Shown: one piece after another, positions 8,348 through 18,420 of the stretch
Position numbering within the stretch: the first letter of the stretch is position 1
Layout: the number at the start of each line of letters is the position of its first letter
Source: Caldilineales bacterium
Lineage (GTDB): Bacteria > Chloroflexota > Anaerolineae > J102
NCBI GenBank assembly: GCA_026417535.1
Contig: JAOADB010000001.1
Coordinates: 1 to 32,515 of the forward strand
Direction: 5' to 3'
DNA length: 32,515 nucleotides
The notes under the pieces: generated by a model
Seen by the model: only the letters and a program-made list of their open reading frames with translations
Database searches by the model: none
Told to the model about the DNA's origin: nothing
Made by a program: the position numbers and the translations under genes

Positions 8348-9835
8348 TCAGCTCCACGCACCGGCGCCGAAATAGGCTTCCTTGACCCGGCGGAAATGGC
8401 CGAAGAACCCGACGCGGGTCAGGGCGCTGCCCATCTTACGCAGCGGCTCCACCCGCGAGACCGCCCACAGCAGGTCGCCGAGGGGTTCGCCGAAACTCTG
8501 GCGGTACATCCGCCGCTTTTTGGCCTCCAGAAAACGCTGGCGCGCCTTGATGGCCATGGCGCTGAGCACGTCATCGCTCACTTCCGAGACGTTCATGAAG
8601 GGCGCGATCTCGGAGGTGTAGCTGTTGTAGTAGTAGCTTTTGGTGAAATCGGCGTTGTACTTCGTCTCCGGCCGCTTGCGCAGCAGTTCTTCCCACAGCT
8701 GCGTGCCGGGCATGGGCGTCGCAATGGAGAACATGGCTTCGGTCAACGGCAAACTGGCGGCAAACTCGATGGTCTCTTCCATCGTCTCGATGGTGTCGCC
8801 GGGCAAGCCCAGGATGAAATAGCCCTTGCTGTGGATGCCAGCCTCTGCCGTCCAACGGACGGCATCGCGCACCTGGTTCAGGTTGATGTGCTTGGCCGTG
8901 CGCTTGAGCACCTCCGGGTTGCCGCTTTCGATGCCGTAGTGGATCTGCCGACAGCCGGCTTTGTACATCTTCTTGAGCAGCTCGGGATTGACCCGGTCTA
9001 CCCGCGCCAGACAGCGCCAGCGGATATCGAGCTTGCGCTCGATCAGGTGGTCGAGGATACCGTTGAGCCGCCGCACGTCAATGGTGAAGAGGTCGTCAAT
9101 GAAGTAGAAGTTGCGCACGCCGTAGGTCTCGATGACGTGTTCGAGCTCGTCGGCGATGTTCTTGGGGCTGCGCTGCCGATACGTGCGGCCGACGATGCCC
9201 TTGAAGCAGAAGGAGCAGTTCCAGGGGCAGCCGCGGCTGCTGAGCACGGTCAGCATGGGTTCGCCGTTGGGCGCGTAGAGGGGGTACTTGTCCAACTCGA
9301 AGAGATGCCGGGCCGGATAGGGCAGGGCATCGAGGTCTTTGATCAGGGGGCGCTCGCCGCCGCTGACGATGTGACCATCTTCCTTGTACCAAAGCCCCTT
9401 GATCTTGCCCCAATTCGTGTCGCCGGCTTCGAGGGCGCGCAGGAAATCGCGAAAGACTTCTTCGCCTTCGCCGTACACGAGAAAGTCAATGTTCGGATTT
9501 TCCAGGGTCAGATCGGGTAGGGTGGTGGCGTGGGGGCCGCCGATGACAATGGTCACCCCCAGGGCCTCTTTGAGCATGGCCGCGGCCTCTTCGACGCTGG
9601 CGTAGCTGGTCGTCATCGAGGTAAACGCTACCAGGTCGGGCTTGAAGTCCACGACATCCTGCACTTCTTCGGCCAAGGGGCGCTTGGGCCGCAGGCCGAA
9701 GTCGAAAATGCGACACTCATGGCCATCCTGCTCGGCCACGGCGGCTAGATAGCCCAATCCCAGCGAGGGATAGGCATTGACCATTTCGTTCCACTTGGGG
9801 CCGATAAAAGCGATTTTCACCGTGTCATCCTCCAT
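8348..9835 (-). CDS. B12-binding domain radical SAM protein
   Basis: IVIGGPHATTLPDLTLENPNIDFLVYGEGEE; SRGCPWNCSFCFKG; YFILGLPGDTIETMEETI. GTG at 9820 is an alternative start. Confidence 0.9.
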   Translation of the reverse strand: MEDDTVKIAFIGPKWNEMVNAYPSLGLGYLAAVAEQDGHECRIFDFGLRPKRPLAEEVQDVVDFKPDLVAFTSMTTSYASVEEAAAMLKEALGVTIVIGGPHATTLPDLTLENPNIDFLVYGEGEEVFRDFLRALEAGDTNWGKIKGLWYKEDGHIVSGGERPLIKDLDALPYPARHLFELDKYPLYAPNGEPMLTVLSSRGCPWNCSFCFKGIVGRTYRQRSPKNIADELEHVIETYGVRNFYFIDDLFTIDVRRLNGILDHLIERKLDIRWRCLARVDRVNPELLKKMYKAGCRQIHYGIESGNPEVLKRTAKHINLNQVRDAVRWTAEAGIHSKGYFILGLPGDTIETMEETIEFAASLPLTEAMFSIATPMPGTQLWEELLRKRPETKYNADFTKSYYYNSYTSEIAPFMNVSEVSDDVLSAMAIKARQRFLEAKKRRMYRQSFGEPLGDLLWAVSRVEPLRKMGSALTRVGFFGHFRRVKEAYFGAGAWS

Positions 9836-10009
9836 CAGGGTGCGGCGACGGCAGCGGGTGGGCGGCAAGGGGGCCGGGTGAGGCTTCGCCATGGCCCGGC
9901 CCCTGCCCTCAGTATAGCAGGCGCCGATGAAAAAGGGATGAAAACCGTGCCTGCCGATGATGACAGTTCAGACAGGCAAACGGTTACGGCTTTGTTCCTC
10001 CGACGACGC

Positions 10010-11071
10010 TCAAACGAGGGCTTCGGCTTCGATCTGCTTGCGCAGCTTAGTCTTTTCCTTCTTGGGGAAGAAGGTGCGCGTGGCGATGCGGATGTTGCGT
10101 GGCAGATTGAGCCAGAAATCCTTCGTCTTCACGCGGCGAAGGATGGGCGAAGGCCGCAGATAGAAGCGCCGGTAGGCCTTGCGATACATCTCCTCCACCA
10201 GTTCGGCCGTCACCTCGCCCATTTCGTAGCGCGCCTTTTGGTCGAAGAACACGTAATCTTCCCAGTCCTTGATCAGCATGCGCCCTTCGCGTTTGACCTG
10301 TGCATACACTGCCGTGCCCGGATACGGCGTCATCATGCTGAAATTGGCGATCAGCGGGTCGAGCTCGATGGCGAAACGGATGGTATCCTCCATCGTCTCG
10401 CGCGTTTCGCCAGGCAGACCGATGATGAAAAAGCCGATGGTCTCCAGCCCGACTTCTTTGCAAATCTTGAAAGCCTGGCGGATCGTGTCAAGGTCAATGT
10501 TTTTGTCGATTTGCTTCAGAATTTGCGGATTGCCCGTTTCCACGCCAAAAGCCGTGCGTTTGAGGCCGGCCTTCTTGAGCTTGGTCATCAGCTCGTAGTC
10601 CACCAGATTGGCGCGAATGCCGTTGACGAAAATCCAGGGCACGTGGTTCAGATTGTTGGCGATGAGCAGGTCGGCCAGCTCGTGCAGGCGCTTCTTGCGG
10701 ATGTTGGCGCTGTCATCGAGGACGCCGATTTCCTGCGCCCCCATGTCCCTAACCAGATGACGCCATTCCTCGACCACGTTTTCGGGCGTACGGCTGCGCC
10801 ACTTGATGGGCATGATGGATTGGGAGCAGAAGGTACAGCGATAGGGGCAGCCCCGGCTGGTGAGGATGCTGAAACTGCGGGCGCCATCCACGTGGTCGGT
10901 GGCGGGCTGCAGGTTCGTGTACTTGTGCATCTTGAAGAGGTGATAGGCCGGCCAGGGCAGACTATCGAGGTCGGCAATGGCAGGTCGGTCGGGGTTGCGA
11001 TGGAGCTCGCCGTCGCTGGTCTTGTACGTGATGCCCAACACGCCCTTCCACAGGTCGTGACCCGGGTCCAT
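10010..11071 (-). CDS. radical SAM half of an interrupted B12-binding radical SAM protein
   Basis: TSRGCPYRCTFCSQS, FFIIGLPGETRETMEDTI; same frame as 11087-11512, separated by a single TAA. Confidence 0.8.
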   Translation of the reverse strand: MDPGHDLWKGVLGITYKTSDGELHRNPDRPAIADLDSLPWPAYHLFKMHKYTNLQPATDHVDGARSFSILTSRGCPYRCTFCSQSIMPIKWRSRTPENVVEEWRHLVRDMGAQEIGVLDDSANIRKKRLHELADLLIANNLNHVPWIFVNGIRANLVDYELMTKLKKAGLKRTAFGVETGNPQILKQIDKNIDLDTIRQAFKICKEVGLETIGFFIIGLPGETRETMEDTIRFAIELDPLIANFSMMTPYPGTAVYAQVKREGRMLIKDWEDYVFFDQKARYEMGEVTAELVEEMYRKAYRRFYLRPSPILRRVKTKDFWLNLPRNIRIATRTFFPKKEKTKLRKQIEAEALV

Positions 11072-11086
11072 CAGCGCCTTGACCGA

Positions 11087-11512
<426 letters not shown>

Positions 11513-11684
11513 GGGCGCACCTCTCTTGGCGAAGGGAATGGGGTCTTGAACCTGCCGGGTCTCAGGGTATAGCCGGGCTGCGAGCAGAACAGCCCCCACA
11601 GCACGGTCACACGTAACGGCTCATCACTGCCTCGACTTCTTGATGGGACTTCCCTTCCCGCCATTGGCCCCTCACGGGGATGAG

Positions 11685-11735
11685 GAACGGAGGACGAAGA
11701 GCGGTCGTCTTTCGTCATTCGTCTTTCGTCTGCTC
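11685..11735. repeat. family A repeat, facing arms
   Basis: gaacggaggacgaagagcggtcgtctttcgtcattcgtctttcgtct; within a larger imperfect inverted module shared with 22665-22800. Confidence 0.7.
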
Positions 11736-11815
11736 GGCATGGGCCAGGGTGGGAATCGGGGCCATCATCGTCATCAGGCTGAATCGTTACGGTCATGCAA
11801 CATTCAAGCGGGCGG

Positions 11816-11844
11816 ATTATAAGGTCTAAGGGAGCTGAAGTCAA
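11816..11844 (-). promoter_or_regulatory. sigma70-type promoter for the radical SAM cluster
   Basis: On minus strand TTGACT-17 bp-TATAAT; about 300 nt upstream of the 11512 start. Confidence 0.7.
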
Positions 11845-11921
11845 ATTTTTATGAAGTGTGTCATAAAAATTAGGCGCATGTCGTGGTCCGGCCTCCGTCC
11901 CGGAGTGGGGCCGCGGGCGGG

Positions 11922-11952
11922 GACGAAGGACGAACGACGAAGGACGAAGAAA
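11922..11952. repeat. family A repeat, purine arm
   Basis: acgaaggacgaacgacgaaggacgaagaaaa, 7-nt units. Confidence 0.6.
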
Positions 11953-11995
11953 AATTGGAAAAAAGTCCCAATCACACTGGGCACAGGCGCCAGGC

Positions 11996-12028
11996 ACAAA
12001 AGAAGACGCCAGCAGTGCTGGCGTCTTC
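11996..12028 (-). terminator. Rho-independent terminator
   Basis: Perfect hairpin GAAGACGCCAGCA-c-TGCTGGCGTCTTC followed on the minus strand by TTTTG; about 25 bp downstream of CDS 12054-12776. Confidence 0.75.
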
Positions 12029-12053
12029 GACGGCGTCGTCGGCAGTGCGACGT

Positions 12054-12776
12054 TTACCGGTCGCCCCAGTCCAGATCCCAAAACGGCGTCGGCAGGCGCA
12101 CCGCGGCGTCGGCGACGCCGACCAGCTTCTGCACCTCGTAGGCTGTCGTGTCCACCAGGTAGACCCGTGGATCGGCCAGAAGCCTGCCCAGGCTTTGCTC
12201 AGAGACGGTCAGCACCCCGTCCACGACCATGAAGCCGGCCATGGTCGCGCCGTAGTCCGGCGCGGCCGGGTCCGACGAGATGGCCTCCTGGGCCGCCCGC
12301 TCGAGGTCGAAGTCGGTGGCGCCCGAATCCCTGAAGATGGTCGAAGCCATGCGCTGTCCGGCGGCCGTCCAGCCGACCTGGGTGTAGCTGGCGGCCTCCA
12401 CGCCGGCATTGCGGAGCAGCTGCTCCACCTCTCGCGCCGGCAGGGGCCGCGCAAAGGTGATAGTGGTCCGGAGGCGCTCGCCTACAGCCGACCGAAGCAA
12501 AGCCTGTGCTCGTGCGGCGTTGGCCTCCAGATACCGTTGAACGTCTGCCCGGCCGCCGCGGCCGCTGAACGTGACGTCAATCTCTACCGATCCATGTTCC
12601 CGGTGAACGGCGTACTCGAAGGCTCCGCCGGGAGCAGACCGGGTGAAGCCACCCGAGAGGACAGCGGCCATTCGAGGGCCAAGGAGCCCCAGGCTGAGCA
12701 CGAGAACCACGGCGGCGATGGCGATGGTCGCCTTGGTGTAACGAGATGCGCTACTTCGTTGAATGTCCATACGCAT
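12054..12776 (-). CDS. single-TM extracytoplasmic protein, unknown function
   Basis: N-terminal TM ATIAIAAVVLVLSLGLLG, about 200-aa exterior domain; follows the secreted orphan with AGGAGG at the upstream stop codon. Confidence 0.65.
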   Translation of the reverse strand: MRMDIQRSSASRYTKATIAIAAVVLVLSLGLLGPRMAAVLSGGFTRSAPGGAFEYAVHREHGSVEIDVTFSGRGGRADVQRYLEANAARAQALLRSAVGERLRTTITFARPLPAREVEQLLRNAGVEAASYTQVGWTAAGQRMASTIFRDSGATDFDLERAAQEAISSDPAAPDYGATMAGFMVVDGVLTVSEQSLGRLLADPRVYLVDTTAYEVQKLVGVADAAVRLPTPFWDLDWGDR

Positions 12777-12808
12777 GAGTCTCCTGTGCGCAAGGGAGCT
12801 TGCGCCTC

Positions 12809-13441
12809 CTAACAACCCGGAGAACCGCTCAGGATACCGGATGGCGAGGCGCACGTGGGAAAATAGCCAAAATATGGCGCCCCAGACTCCATACGATAGC
12901 GTATCTTTCCAGCCCACCAATCAGTGGTCAGGTTAGAGAACGCCCAGTTAACCTCGTGAACCTGGCCATTCACGGCGTTGTATTTGTAACTCCTTGTCAG
13001 CGTCCAGTACTCGACGTTGTTACCAATTGAGCTACTCTTGATGGGAAATTTGGTCTCCTCCTTGTAGGTTGCAGACCCGCACCCATTAGCAACCGATGGA
13101 CTACTCCTCAGTGGTAGGGTATAACTCGTTGAGTACGTATGCAGCTTGTCACAGCTTGAACCACCCCCTGCTGGATTATATGCCTCGGCCTCAAGCTGAT
13201 ACCAGTCTCCGGCGCCGTTGATGCAGCTGTACTGCGAGCCGCTCCATTTTGCGTACTGATACCACGTAACGTCACTGGTGCTTTTACTCTGGCTCCATAT
13301 GAAATTGCCTTGCGTTGGTCCACAAGCATGTCCATGTGTCAAGTTGACCCAACCCGCCAGAACCGTTGCAACGGCAGAAATCAAGAGCATCAGACTTGCT
13401 GAAGCGCCAATTGCGAGACGAAGCTTTACAGACTTGACCAT
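12809..13441 (-). CDS. secreted Cys-rich protein, unknown function
   Basis: Signal-peptide-like N-terminus (MVKSVKLRLAIGASASLMLLISAVATVLAG); mature part with six cysteines; AGGAGG preceding the ATG. Confidence 0.65.
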   Translation of the reverse strand: MVKSVKLRLAIGASASLMLLISAVATVLAGWVNLTHGHACGPTQGNFIWSQSKSTSDVTWYQYAKWSGSQYSCINGAGDWYQLEAEAYNPAGGGSSCDKLHTYSTSYTLPLRSSPSVANGCGSATYKEETKFPIKSSSIGNNVEYWTLTRSYKYNAVNGQVHEVNWAFSNLTTDWWAGKIRYRMESGAPYFGYFPTCASPSGILSGSPGC

Positions 13442-13540
13442 GCTGCCTCCTGGAAATCGAACTAATTAGATTTACCAATGGCAAAGCCATGATAGCAGCG
13501 CTGAGGTCAATACACAACGGCCAAAACGATAGGTCGCGAT

Positions 13541-13556
13541 CTGTCACTTTTGACAG
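13541..13556. promoter_or_regulatory. putative operator, inverted repeat CTGTCA-CTTT-TGACAG
   Basis: Perfect 6-4-6 inverted repeat about 100 bp upstream of the secreted orphan and adjacent to the response regulator gene. Confidence 0.4.
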
Positions 13557-13601
13557 TTTGCGTCTATGAGAACTGATTGCTCCAAGCCCATGATACTCGT
13601 A

Positions 13602-14249
13602 TCAGCCCTCCCCGAACCCGTTCCGCACCGCCCACACCGCGGCCTCCGTGCGGGTCTGGACGCCGATCTTCTCGCAGATATTGCGCAGATGAAAGCGAAC
13701 GGTGTGCTCGCTGATGTGCAACTCCCGGCCGATGCGCCGGTTGTCCCATCCTTTGGCCAGCAGGCGCAACACCTCTTGTTCGCGACTGGTCAGATCAGCG
13801 TTTCTCTCGCTTGAGGTAGAGCGAACAGCCCAGGCAGCCAGCCGCGACGCCACCCTCGCGCTCCACCGCCCCTCCCCGCGCGCTGTAGCCCGTACGGCCT
13901 CGACGATGGTAGCTGCTGCCTCTTCCTTAAGCAGATAGCCTACGGCGCCGGAGGCCACCATGCTCTGGATGGTTGCGTCGTCGGCGTAGGCGCTCAGGGC
14001 CAGCACCCGGGTAGACAGCCCTAGCCGGTATATCTCTGTCGCCACCTGGCTACCGGGCATGTCGGGCAACTGGTAGTCCAACACAGCCACGTCAGGCCGC
14101 AGCGTCTGGATCAACGCCAATGCCTCCTGACCGGAGCCGGCCTCGGCGATCACTTGCACGTCCGGTGCCTGCTCCAACATGATGCGCAGCCCTACTCGCA
14201 GGGCGGGATGGTCGTCAACTAGGATCACGCGAATGCTAGTGTTACTCAT
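13602..14249 (-). CDS. NarL/FixJ-family response regulator (REC + LuxR HTH)
   Basis: RVILVDDHPALRVGLRIML, AVLDYQLPDMPG; C-terminal LTSREQEVLRLLAKGWDNRRIGRELHISEHTVRFHLRNI. Confidence 0.93.
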   Translation of the reverse strand: MSNTSIRVILVDDHPALRVGLRIMLEQAPDVQVIAEAGSGQEALALIQTLRPDVAVLDYQLPDMPGSQVATEIYRLGLSTRVLALSAYADDATIQSMVASGAVGYLLKEEAAATIVEAVRATARGEGRWSARVASRLAAWAVRSTSSERNADLTSREQEVLRLLAKGWDNRRIGRELHISEHTVRFHLRNICEKIGVQTRTEAAVWAVRNGFGEG

Positions 14250-14292
14250 CGCTCCATCTGTGAAGGAATGAGCTGGACCGATCCCGTTTACC

Positions 14293-15771
14293 TTACGGTG
14301 TCGTTCTCAGCAGCGCATCGAACTCTGCCGCCGCGTCGGCCATACGTCCCCGGCCCAAGGTCAAGCTGAAGTTGTCCCAGCGGCGATCGCCGGATCGATC
14401 CTGGTCCAGAAACCAGCACAATGCTTGCACCTGCGGCGCTTGTCTGACCTCAGCAAGCGCCGTGCTGAGCCAGCCGGCTGGATAGTTATCGGCCGGCGCC
14501 ACGCCTTCAGCCGCAACGAAGGTGTTGGTGGAGGTGATGAAGACCGGCAACCCACGGGTGGTCGGGAAGGCATTGATGATGTCCAGCCAGTCGCGATAGA
14601 CACGGAAGCCGGCCTGGGCCCCGTTCCATTCAGGGCGGCGTTGGTCGGTCCGCGGCTCCAGCGCGCCGAGGTCGCCGACGCGGCCAGGCGCGTGCAGGGC
14701 AAAGCCGTCGGGTGCTGCCAACGCATAGCCTGCAGCGTGTTTAGTCTGAGCGCCGGCGTCCAGCATGGCGACCAGGGTGTACATGTAGTTCAGCCAGGGC
14801 GCATCGGTGGCTGTGGGCAAGTCTCCGTCTTGATCCTCTACCCAGGGGCGCACGGGACCTACCAGCAACCGCACCTGTCCATTCTCCGCCCGCACGATTT
14901 GGATGGCGTTGTCATCTCGGTCCACCGGCTCGCCGTAGCCGTTGAAGATGCGGGCATACCACTGCGGCGTCACGGGCCGCTGGGGATCCAGCTTATTGCT
15001 GCTCAGCTCGTTGTATCCGCTTCCCAGCACGTAGCCATAGACCCCGGTCAGCCGTTGGTCGCGCGCCAGCCTTCGCAGATAGCCCAGGTAGAGGGCCAGA
15101 GCCTGCTGGTCGCCAGCCGGCGGCATGCTCTGGCCCTGGTCGTAGTCCACCCGCACCAGCACACGCAGGCCTCGAGCCGTGACCTGGTGCACGCGCCAGG
15201 CCAGATCGTCAATGCCCCAGTGGGGTTGATCAGCCAATCGCGCATAGGTGAGAGTCACGGCCCAACCGCTGCGGCCATACCAGTTGCGGTCAGGGTTTGC
15301 CTCTACCGCGCACAACGGGGTCGGCGCAGCCGCTCGCTGCGGGAGGCGCGTTGCATTCCTTTCCGATCCGTCCGAGCCCAGAACGATGCTCGATCGTCGC
15401 TGGCACCCCGTGTTGCAATGGTGGTAGAATGCCACCTCCACGACCTCGCCATCGGTCGAAACGGGGAGCACGAAGGCCCAGGCATAGACGCTCGGCGTAG
15501 CGTCAGACAGCAATTGCACGGGCACAGGCTGACCGTTAACGGTGGCCAGGACGTACGGCCAGCCCACGACGTCGCTGATCTGCACCGTCGCGGGGCCGTC
15601 GCCTCCGTTGGCTGAACTGATTCGCCAACGCGGCCAGGGCTCTTCCCATTCACCGCCTGGCGCAATGATCACCTGGCCGCGGATGGGCAACAGCCAATAG
15701 AGCGCCATCAGGGCCAACACGCCCAGACCCCATCCTACCCGCCGCAGCCAGGGTCCAGTCGGCCGACTCAT
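14293..15771 (-). CDS. membrane-anchored protein with glycoside-hydrolase-like (TIM-barrel) ectodomain
   Basis: Single N-terminal TM (VGWGLGVLALMALYWLLPI), long extracytoplasmic domain; ATGA overlap with the upstream kinase gene. Fold assignment is tentative. Confidence 0.6.
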   Translation of the reverse strand: MSRPTGPWLRRVGWGLGVLALMALYWLLPIRGQVIIAPGGEWEEPWPRWRISSANGGDGPATVQISDVVGWPYVLATVNGQPVPVQLLSDATPSVYAWAFVLPVSTDGEVVEVAFYHHCNTGCQRRSSIVLGSDGSERNATRLPQRAAAPTPLCAVEANPDRNWYGRSGWAVTLTYARLADQPHWGIDDLAWRVHQVTARGLRVLVRVDYDQGQSMPPAGDQQALALYLGYLRRLARDQRLTGVYGYVLGSGYNELSSNKLDPQRPVTPQWYARIFNGYGEPVDRDDNAIQIVRAENGQVRLLVGPVRPWVEDQDGDLPTATDAPWLNYMYTLVAMLDAGAQTKHAAGYALAAPDGFALHAPGRVGDLGALEPRTDQRRPEWNGAQAGFRVYRDWLDIINAFPTTRGLPVFITSTNTFVAAEGVAPADNYPAGWLSTALAEVRQAPQVQALCWFLDQDRSGDRRWDNFSLTLGRGRMADAAAEFDALLRTTP

Positions 15772-16865
15772 GACCCTTCCTCCGGCTGGGGCGCCGCCGT
15801 CAGCAGGAAGTGAGCGTGGACGCCAGTAGCGCTGCCCGGGACGGGGCTTTCGATTTGCAGGGCGCTGCCGTGACGGCGCAGCACCTCTTCGACCAGGGCC
15901 AAACCTAGGCCGCTGCCGGCCTGCTCCGGCGCCGCGGCGCGGTAGAAGCGCTGGGTAATGTAGGGCAGGTGCTGGGGAGGGATGCCGGGACCGGTATCGC
16001 TCACGGCGCACCTCACACCCGCGGCCTCGCAGCGCAGGCTAAGGGTAACGCAGTCGCCGGGCCGGCTGTATTTGACCGCGTTGTCCAGCAGGTTAAGCCA
16101 AACGCGCAACAACGCGTCGGCGTCGCCAAGTACAGGGGGCAAGGGGGCGTCAGCCTCTAGCGTCAGCGTAATTCCCTTGGTCGCAGCCTGAGCGCTCATT
16201 TGCTGCATGGCAATCTCGGCCAAGGGCAGCAGGTCCACAGGACGCAGGTCTAAGTCGCCACCGGTTTCCAGCCGGCCCAGGTCTAACATCGCGTTGACCA
16301 GACGAATGGCGCGCTGTGTCTCTTCCTTGAGCAGCCGCAGCGACTCGACGCGCGTCGGTTCAGATAGGTTGGGAAGCGCCTGTACCTCGGCGTGGGTCAG
16401 GATGGTGGTCAGAGGCGTGCGCAGCTCATGGCCCAGGTCGTTGAGCAAACGGCTGCTGGCTCGCACCGCCCGCTGCTGCTCCGTGGCATCGAAGAGGAAA
16501 ACCAGCGCGCCGTCTTCGCTGATCCAGGCCCGCAACCAGCGATCGCGCGGCAGCGCTACCAGCCGGTAGCGGCTGCCCACGGCCTCTTCGTCGGCCAGCA
16601 AATGGTCAACCCATTCTTCTTTTGGCCAGGGGCTGCCGCGAGCCGGCAGGTCCAGCAGGCGTTGGGCGGCCGGGTTGGCGTACTGTACCTGGCCTTCAGG
16701 AGCAAGGCGCAGCACACCAAAGGGGGCATCGTCGAGCGTGCGGCCGAGGACCCATCGCCACCGGCGGCGGCTGGCCACGCGATCCAACCAGACCGCCCCA
16801 CTGACCAACGTGGCCAGCAGGGCGATCAAGACAAAGAGGATAAGTCTCAGATCGAGAATGACCAT
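15768..16865 (-). CDS. PAS-like sensor histidine kinase (HisKA/HATPase_c)
   Basis: N-terminal TM, LNDLGHELRTPLTTILTH H-box, NLLDNAVKYS N-box, DTGPGIPPQHL, GSGLGLALVEEV. Confidence 0.93.
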   Translation of the reverse strand: MVILDLRLILFVLIALLATLVSGAVWLDRVASRRRWRWVLGRTLDDAPFGVLRLAPEGQVQYANPAAQRLLDLPARGSPWPKEEWVDHLLADEEAVGSRYRLVALPRDRWLRAWISEDGALVFLFDATEQQRAVRASSRLLNDLGHELRTPLTTILTHAEVQALPNLSEPTRVESLRLLKEETQRAIRLVNAMLDLGRLETGGDLDLRPVDLLPLAEIAMQQMSAQAATKGITLTLEADAPLPPVLGDADALLRVWLNLLDNAVKYSRPGDCVTLSLRCEAAGVRCAVSDTGPGIPPQHLPYITQRFYRAAAPEQAGSGLGLALVEEVLRRHGSALQIESPVPGSATGVHAHFLLTAAPQPEEGS

Positions 16866-16945
16866 AGATGACCTGGTGATGCTGTCGTTGCCAGCATTCT
16901 ACCCTGGTCTCGGTCTATTGAGAGGTTTGAGAGATCCGCCAGATG

Positions 16946-18397
16946 TCACCCCTTCACCACGGCGATGGGCCGCAGACGGGCAACTTTGCGGGCGATGCCG
17001 GCGTTGTGGACGACCTCGACCACGCGGCTAACATCCTTATAGGCGATAGGCGCCTCCTCGGCCAGACCGCTCATGCTGCCGGCACGGACGACGATGCCGC
17101 CCGACTCCAGCTCGTTCTTGAGCCGGCTGCCCTGGACCTGTTTCTTAGCCGCAGCCCGGCTCATCTGCCGGCCGGCGCCGTGACAGGTCGAACCAAAGGT
17201 TTGGCGCATTGAGCCTTCGGTCCCGGCCAGGACGTAGCTGGCCGTGCCCATGCTCCCCGGCACGAGCACCGGTTGCCCGGCTTCCATGTAATCGGGCGGA
17301 AGGACATGGCTGCCCGGCCCGAAGGCGCGTGTGGCACCCTTGCGATGCACGCACACCCGCAGGTCCCGGCCGTCCACCTCGTGGATTTCCAGTTTGGCCA
17401 TGTTGTGGGCGATGTCGTACACCTGGCGCAGGTCCCCGCCCTTCACCTTGCCGGCCCGCACGGCCTCGAAGGCCTGGCGAGTCTGATGGGTGAGGGCCTG
17501 GCGGTTGGCCCAGGCAAAATTGGCCGCCGCGGCCATGGCGGCGATGTAATCCTGGCCCTCTGGCGACTGGATCGGCGCGCAGACGAGCTGGCGGTCGGGC
17601 AGGGTGATGCCGTAACGCTTGACCGCGCCCTGGAACAGGTTGACGTAGTCGGTGCAGACCTGATGCCCCAACCCGCGCGAGCCGCAATGGATCTGCACGA
17701 CGACCTGACCGGGGAAGAGGCCAAAGGCGCGGGCGATCTCCTCGTCGAAAATTTCGTCCACGACGTCAATTTCGGCGAAGTGGTTGCCGGCGCCCAAGGT
17801 GCCGAGCTGGTCTTGACCGCGTTTCTTGGCCTCCTTGCTCACCTTGTCGGCGCGAGCACCCGGCATCGTCCCGTTCTCCTCGGTGTGGACCAGGTCTTCA
17901 CGTCGGGCCATGCCCCGCTTCAGGGTCCAGGCGGCGCCGGTTTCCAGCACCTCGTCCATTTCCTTGTCGCTCAGGCGGATAAAACCCTCGACGCCCACAC
18001 CGCTGGGCACCTTATGATAGAGGGCCGTGGCCAGGTCTTGCAGATACGGCCGCACCTCGCCTTCTTCCATCTCCGAGGCCAGCAGACGCACGCCGCAGTT
18101 GATGTCATACCCGACGCCTCCGGGCGAAATGACTCCGTCCTCGACCCGCGTGGCCACGACGCCGCCGATGCTGAAGCCGTAGCCCTGGTGGATATCGGGC
18201 ATGGCCAGCGCGTACTTGACGATGCCCGGCAAGGTGGCCGTGTTCACCAACTGGTCGAGGGACTGATCGCCCAACGCCGCCTGCAGGATGGCCTCATCGG
18301 CATAAATCCGCGCCGGCACACGCATATCGGCGCGGAACGACTTGTCAATTTCATACAGATAAGGACCGATCTGGCGCAAATCCTTGCGTGTAACCAT
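16946..18397 (-). CDS. rtcB: RNA-splicing ligase RtcB
   Basis: [65 protein letters not shown]. Confidence 0.96.
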   Translation of the reverse strand: MVTRKDLRQIGPYLYEIDKSFRADMRVPARIYADEAILQAALGDQSLDQLVNTATLPGIVKYALAMPDIHQGYGFSIGGVVATRVEDGVISPGGVGYDINCGVRLLASEMEEGEVRPYLQDLATALYHKVPSGVGVEGFIRLSDKEMDEVLETGAAWTLKRGMARREDLVHTEENGTMPGARADKVSKEAKKRGQDQLGTLGAGNHFAEIDVVDEIFDEEIARAFGLFPGQVVVQIHCGSRGLGHQVCTDYVNLFQGAVKRYGITLPDRQLVCAPIQSPEGQDYIAAMAAAANFAWANRQALTHQTRQAFEAVRAGKVKGGDLRQVYDIAHNMAKLEIHEVDGRDLRVCVHRKGATRAFGPGSHVLPPDYMEAGQPVLVPGSMGTASYVLAGTEGSMRQTFGSTCHGAGRQMSRAAAKKQVQGSRLKNELESGGIVVRAGSMSGLAEEAPIAYKDVSRVVEVVHNAGIARKVARLRPIAVVKG

Positions 18398-18420
18398 AAT
18401 GACAAAAAACCTCCTTTTGG

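Noticed and set aside
7188-8375. 395-aa plus-strand ORF
   Set aside because: Antisense to the well-supported SPASM radical SAM gene; His/Asp/Val-rich composition typical of shadow ORFs.
11513-11815. Cobalamin or SAM riboswitch in the radical SAM cluster leader
   Set aside because: No B12-box or SAM-box-like core recognised; structure is explained by the family A module. An Infernal/Rfam scan would settle it.
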